DNA from: Colias croceus
Lineage: Eukaryota > Arthropoda > Insecta > Lepidoptera > Pieridae
Assembly: GCF_905220415.1 (NCBI RefSeq)
Contig: NC_059550.1
Location: 7,318,501 to 7,382,500, forward strand
Direction: 5' to 3'
DNA length: 64,000 nt
Positions 59,664-64,000 of the stretch are shown piece after piece. Numbering within the stretch: position 1 is the stretch's first letter; the number at the start of each line of letters is the position of its first letter. A program made the position numbers and the translations under genes. The notes beneath the pieces were generated by a model. The model made no database searches, was not told the origin of the DNA, and worked only from the letters and a program-made list of their open reading frames with translations.

Positions 59664-59790
59664 GTTATAAATTTATAAAGGATAGAAAAAATATACATTT
59701 TTTTTTCTATTCTTTATAAATTTATATTTATAAAGCATTTGAATGCCATAAAAACCAAAAAATATAAATTCATCTTATGTGTATGTATAT
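59664..59790. repeat. Snap-back repeat related to 49318-49440, without the T-arm
   Basis: Inverted arms ataaatttataaaggataga and tctattctttataaattta surround a short AT/T-rich loop, followed by catttgaatgccataaaaac and caaaaaatataaattca. This is the reverse complement of the left flank of the 49318 element. Confidence 0.65.
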
Positions 59791-62700
59791 CAATAACATG
59801 TGTGAAGTCAATAAAGTACTTTGAACCAAATAATGTTATAAGTGTTCAACTTTTTTCTCACTTTGTCTCAGAGTAGGTAATACGAGTAATAGTGAATAAC
59901 GAGGGATTGCTTTTGATTAATATACTAATATACGAAATGAATACTACGTCTATAAATATAAAGCTTCTTCTCTTTGTTCAAAAGAATCTTGTATTTATTC
60001 AGTTGATCGAACATTACGATTTAAAGGAACACGATGTATAAGACATCGAATCTAATTTAATCTCGTGACGTACGGTTTGGGTGTGTTTATTTTTAGATTT
60101 ATTCATTTTCGTATTAAGGGCTATGTAAGAAGAATTTCCTTTGTAGAATTGTCGAATTATATTCTTAGTTTTCCGTGTATTACGTAGGTATGCCGAATGC
60201 CGATAGAAAAGTCATTCTACACTAGCGTATTTTGTGTACGCAAATCTTTTAATATAGGAAGAAAAAAATATTTATTAACTTAAAAGTTATACCTAGTGAA
60301 AACGTAAAATATATTTTCTTTTAACCTCATTAAGTTTTAAGATCATAAAAATTTTTATTGCTTCAGAGTTATATTACCTGCGTACAAGATTAATGGCGAT
60401 TATAATCTGTGCTGTTGCCATAGATATACAGAGTCAATAAAATCTTTGGCCGACTCTTTGGCGCCAACAAACACTGAAGGACGAATTGGCGCCAGTCTGT
60501 CTGAACTTGAATAGCTCTTTTATTGGCTAAGTGATTTGAGATGAAAATGAAATTGCGGTCATATTTATACTCAGGTATGCTGGATAGGATTTTCTTGATT
60601 TATTTTATGCGTTCAAGAATTTTCTAGAGCGAAATTGTCAGTTTAATAAGTATATCCCGACTTGTATATTTTTTAACAATTAGGTACTTCTTAAATTAAA
60701 GTTTACAAATAAAAAACTAATTTTACATATCAGTCTTATTTCGGAAAATTTACATAATTTTGTGCAAACTAAATGTAAGTTCACAATCAATAAAAAAGCA
60801 CTACATATTTTATTTAAAACTTTGCAACAATATTATCTATTTTAAAACTTCAAGGAAAACAAAGAAAAGTTCGAATGATGAAGATAAACGGTAAAACATT
60901 CCTTTATTCTTTAAGATGGACTGTTTTGCTTTCACTCATTTTCCTCAATTAGCGCTGCCTTTGTAAAGAAGTACTTACAGCTTAGATAAATTGTAAATAA
61001 AAGGGTTCGAAATGACTCTATAAATGAATATTAAGATAACATTTTTCGCATATAAAAATGTTACAGGGTTTATTTTATTTTTTAATTCATTTGTTAGGTA
61101 TCTACGGCATTATTATGGGTAAGTATGCCGTGTTTAAATAGAGCAACAACGATGATTAGTACTTTTAAAATTAATAAATTATTGTGGTGTGTCAAATATA
61201 CAGACTCATCAAATACATTTCTAAGAAATATGGCTTTACAGTCACTTGATTTACCTACTATACTAATAATAATATATACTATAAATTTATACCTAAAGGT
61301 TTAAAAAGTAAATTCGATTATTAATTTACGGAGAGACGGATAACATTAATTTATGCCTAGCAGGTTAGATAATAGGTATTATATACACGTGCAAGTACTA
61401 ACTACATACTATGTACATGTATTTACTGAGCAAATCTAAAGAAAGTTACGCAGCCCCACAATCATGAAAGTTAATAATCAGTAACTCTATTACAAACAAT
61501 CTCAACGGATATTAAAGTTGTTCGTAATTTTAAACTTGGTGAAATAGCCTGAAGGTAAATTAACGAGGTCTAAGACACGGCAACTGTAATGGCTTTTGTG
61601 AGGGCTTCTTAAAATTAGATATTTTGAGTTTTTCCTTTAGAGTTCAAATATTGGAAAAGAAATACGCAAGCTAAAAAAATGATTTTTGTAATCTTCAATA
61701 TGTAATTAGCAATTAGTTAATTACCTATTTATTGATAGTTTGATGTGTGTATTCTCTCAAATCAGCTCAAATCAGATTCCTGAATTCTCAAGAACATGAT
61801 GTGAAAAAAATATTCCTAATATTCAGCACAGGTCAAAAACAATGTGAAATATTATCGCATGACCAAAGGCCTTTCCAAATATTTTACGGCGGTTCTCGAA
61901 CCTACAATAAATTATATTTTTATTACATCAGACCTCAGTTTCCAAAAAATACACGAGCATTTCATTTGAATTTCAAATATTCCATTTATATTCGCAAGGT
62001 TTTTGTAGTAAAGGATGATGTAGACATATTCAGTATTTTGGTTACAGGATCAGCATAAATATTATGCTTAGACTTACGAACTTGAGGCATAAAAAGTTAT
62101 GTTTCACATGAGTCACATTCTTGTTATTGTATTCCATCCTACATAAAAATAAAGTAAGAATAGAATAGTGAGCTTTTCAAGTTTTTCATTGATCTCGTTA
62201 GTGTCGCCGTAGCGGGTAGCTTTTTGTGAACTATTTTGACCACAGCGAATTCATTCAAATATACACATATGTACTTAGTCCTTAATTTTAACACATGAAT
62301 TTCCAAATACGAATATGAATATAGGAGTTGCACTTTAAGATTGGATTAATTTTCAAGGTCATAATCAAATTTGGCCCACACGGGTTTATAGGACGAGTTT
62401 CCATGCATAAACAAGGTTATTTAACGGTTAAGTACCATGGGAGGTCTACCCGACTCCCGAATTAATGAAAACCGTTCAAGACCGAAGAAATTTCCCTCAT
62501 CAATCAAACAAGCTTGCCTGCGATTTATTTCCCACCTTCAACAGATTTATCATTCGTTCAGGGCATCTTATATAGGATGGTAATGTTGATGCTTATTTCA
62601 TAGTTAAATGTCTAGACATCTTGGCGATTTAAGCTTGTTATAAAATCACTGTTTGTTGAATGATGAATTCGCTTTAAAATCCTAAAATGCTGGTGCCAAT

Positions 62701-62820
62701 TTGCATAAAGCTGTTTTACCACCTAGTCAAGATATGCTAAATTATAATATATAGGTAGGCAGCAACTACATTAATTTAAAATAAAATATCATAAAACTAA
62801 TAAAGATATAATATTATCTA

Positions 62821-62986
62821 ATATATAAAAATCAATGCCACTTTTCGTTGTAATTCCATAACTCGAGAACGGCTGAACCGATTTCGATAATTCTTTTTTT
62901 ATTATATTCCTTGAAGTACGAGGATGGTTCTTATGTAGAGAAAACGTTAATATGTACCACGGGCGAAGCCGGGGCGGACCGCTAGT
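62821..62986 (-). repeat. Short repeat family A, copy 3 (inverted)
   Basis: Reads on the minus strand as ctagcggtccgccccggctt ... catcctcgtacttcaagg ... tcggttcagccgttctcgag, matching the copies at 18242 and 23803. The far end differs (aatgccacttttcgttg in place of gcgcttaccaacac). Confidence 0.75.
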
Positions 62987-64000
62987 TATATTATAATTGC
63001 GTGAGCAGAGACTCTCAGAGTAACAATATAGTGCATTGTTAGTTTGACTTAATTATTTTTTCAATAGAATATAATGCGCATTGTTCTTAACCATAGCGCA
63101 TAAAGTTTAAGTAAATATTTCCACTGCAGACAAATTTCCAGCACAACTGTTTTGAGCGTTTGAACAAAAGCTTAAGAAATATTAATAATTAATCACAAAA
63201 GAGACCGTTTATAATATGGTTCTCTTGTAAATAACCAGCGGACAACAGATGAAGGAAACCGTCCATTGTCAAGTGACGTTGACTAATTACTGGACAAGTT
63301 CATGAACTAGGTACCTCCAGTGCAGATTAATATTATATTTATTTCGAACGAGCTTTTCGAAACGTTTAATAAAGTTTAAAATGAAGTGAATTTTTTTAAC
63401 ACAGAATTATTTTAGCGTAGGTAGCTTAGCGGAGAATGTTATTTTAAAATTTAGAGTAAAGTAAATAATTAAGTAACTACTAGGTATTTTCAAACACACA
63501 AGGAAATGTATCTTTCTATTTGCCGAATCCTCCATACGCTAATGCTAAGCTAATATTATCTAATATGCAATTTAGGTACCTACTAATATGTTTTATAATA
63601 ATATGTCCATACTCCATTGTACACCATAAACTAAAATGTTTCATGCATGAAGATTGCATAAACAATATCTACTGTGAACTGAAGACGGCAGACTGTAAAA
63701 GTTTTTTTGTTCTTGAAAGGACATGATACAAAAACAAAAACTTGCACACGTTTTCACACTTCGCACTTTTATGCATCGAAGTAAAGCTGCAGTCTCATCA
63801 CTTAATGATAATTGATAAGCGTGCACGGCTATTATTTGCAGTTATGATAATATTTAAATGTAAAATGTATTGGAAATTAAATTCATTCATAATGCATCTG
63901 GATACGCCTTGTTAGAAAATGGAAGGATTGCGTGAATAATTCTTCCTATATGCGTACTTTAAAGACGATTTCCTATCAAATTGGTAACTAACGAGATGCA

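Larger units (their letters stand above)
45161..64000. other. Right flank: about 19 kb without a recognisable gene
   Basis: After the probable TMEM151 gene end, no exon with splice sites and coding character was found on either strand. Supported content is repeats: 46.18-47.17, 47.42-47.74, 49.32-49.44, 49.92-50.20, 55.28-55.67, 58.01-58.21, 59.36-59.79 and 62.82-62.99 kb, plus a doubtful minus-strand frame at 48.67-48.95 kb. The stretches 50.2-55.2, 56-58 and 60-62.8 kb show only AT-rich unique sequence. Small exons of a neighbouring gene could be missed by eye. Confidence 0.5.

Overview
The window is AT-rich animal nuclear DNA, almost certainly from a moth or butterfly (Lepidoptera). This rests on three things. 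Spliced exons have GT-AG boundaries. The interspersed repeats look typically lepidopteran: fragments ending in ctagcttccgcccgcgac, ctagcggtccgccccgg or ctagctgcgcttcgcgg, and cores of (CAGA)n. The palindromic word taggtacctac recurs throughout. Nothing looks bacterial or viral.

One protein-coding gene can be reconstructed. It is a plus-strand orthologue of the TMEM151 (transmembrane protein 151) family, in eight coding exons from 7967 to 42640 with a predicted protein of 595 residues. A 17-codon first exon (7967-8017) sits just downstream of a short GC-rich promoter-like patch holding a near-consensus RFX X-box (7649-7662). A 24.3-kb first intron separates it from exons 2-8 (32284-42640). Every junction keeps the frame and the joined protein follows the vertebrate TMEM151 pattern closely through the third hydrophobic segment. 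The last exon encodes a long, probably disordered cytoplasmic tail with a PPxY motif.

Region by region. 1-7640 is mostly non-coding, with a GC-rich repeat, SINE-like fragments and one possible orphan terminal coding exon (5102-5206). 7641-8017 is the promoter and first exon. Intron 1 (8018-32283) is a graveyard of mobile elements: a three-layer nest at 8412-11325, a GC-rich foldback MITE at 22497-22814, a long hairpin repeat near 25 kb, and two near-identical (CAGA)n repeats near 27-28.8 kb. 32284-42640 holds the remaining exons, a recent partial tandem duplication of exon 3, a Harbinger-type MITE inserted inside another MITE, and a large foldback at 36.4-36.7 kb. 42641-64000 holds the 3' UTR and then about 19 kb with no recognisable gene, but with more MITEs, a hairpin containing a tRNA T-arm-like loop, and repeats.

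Most open frames longer than 60 codons here are chance frames in AT-rich DNA or lie inside repeats. No complete transposase or reverse transcriptase frame was seen, so the mobile elements all look non-autonomous or decayed.
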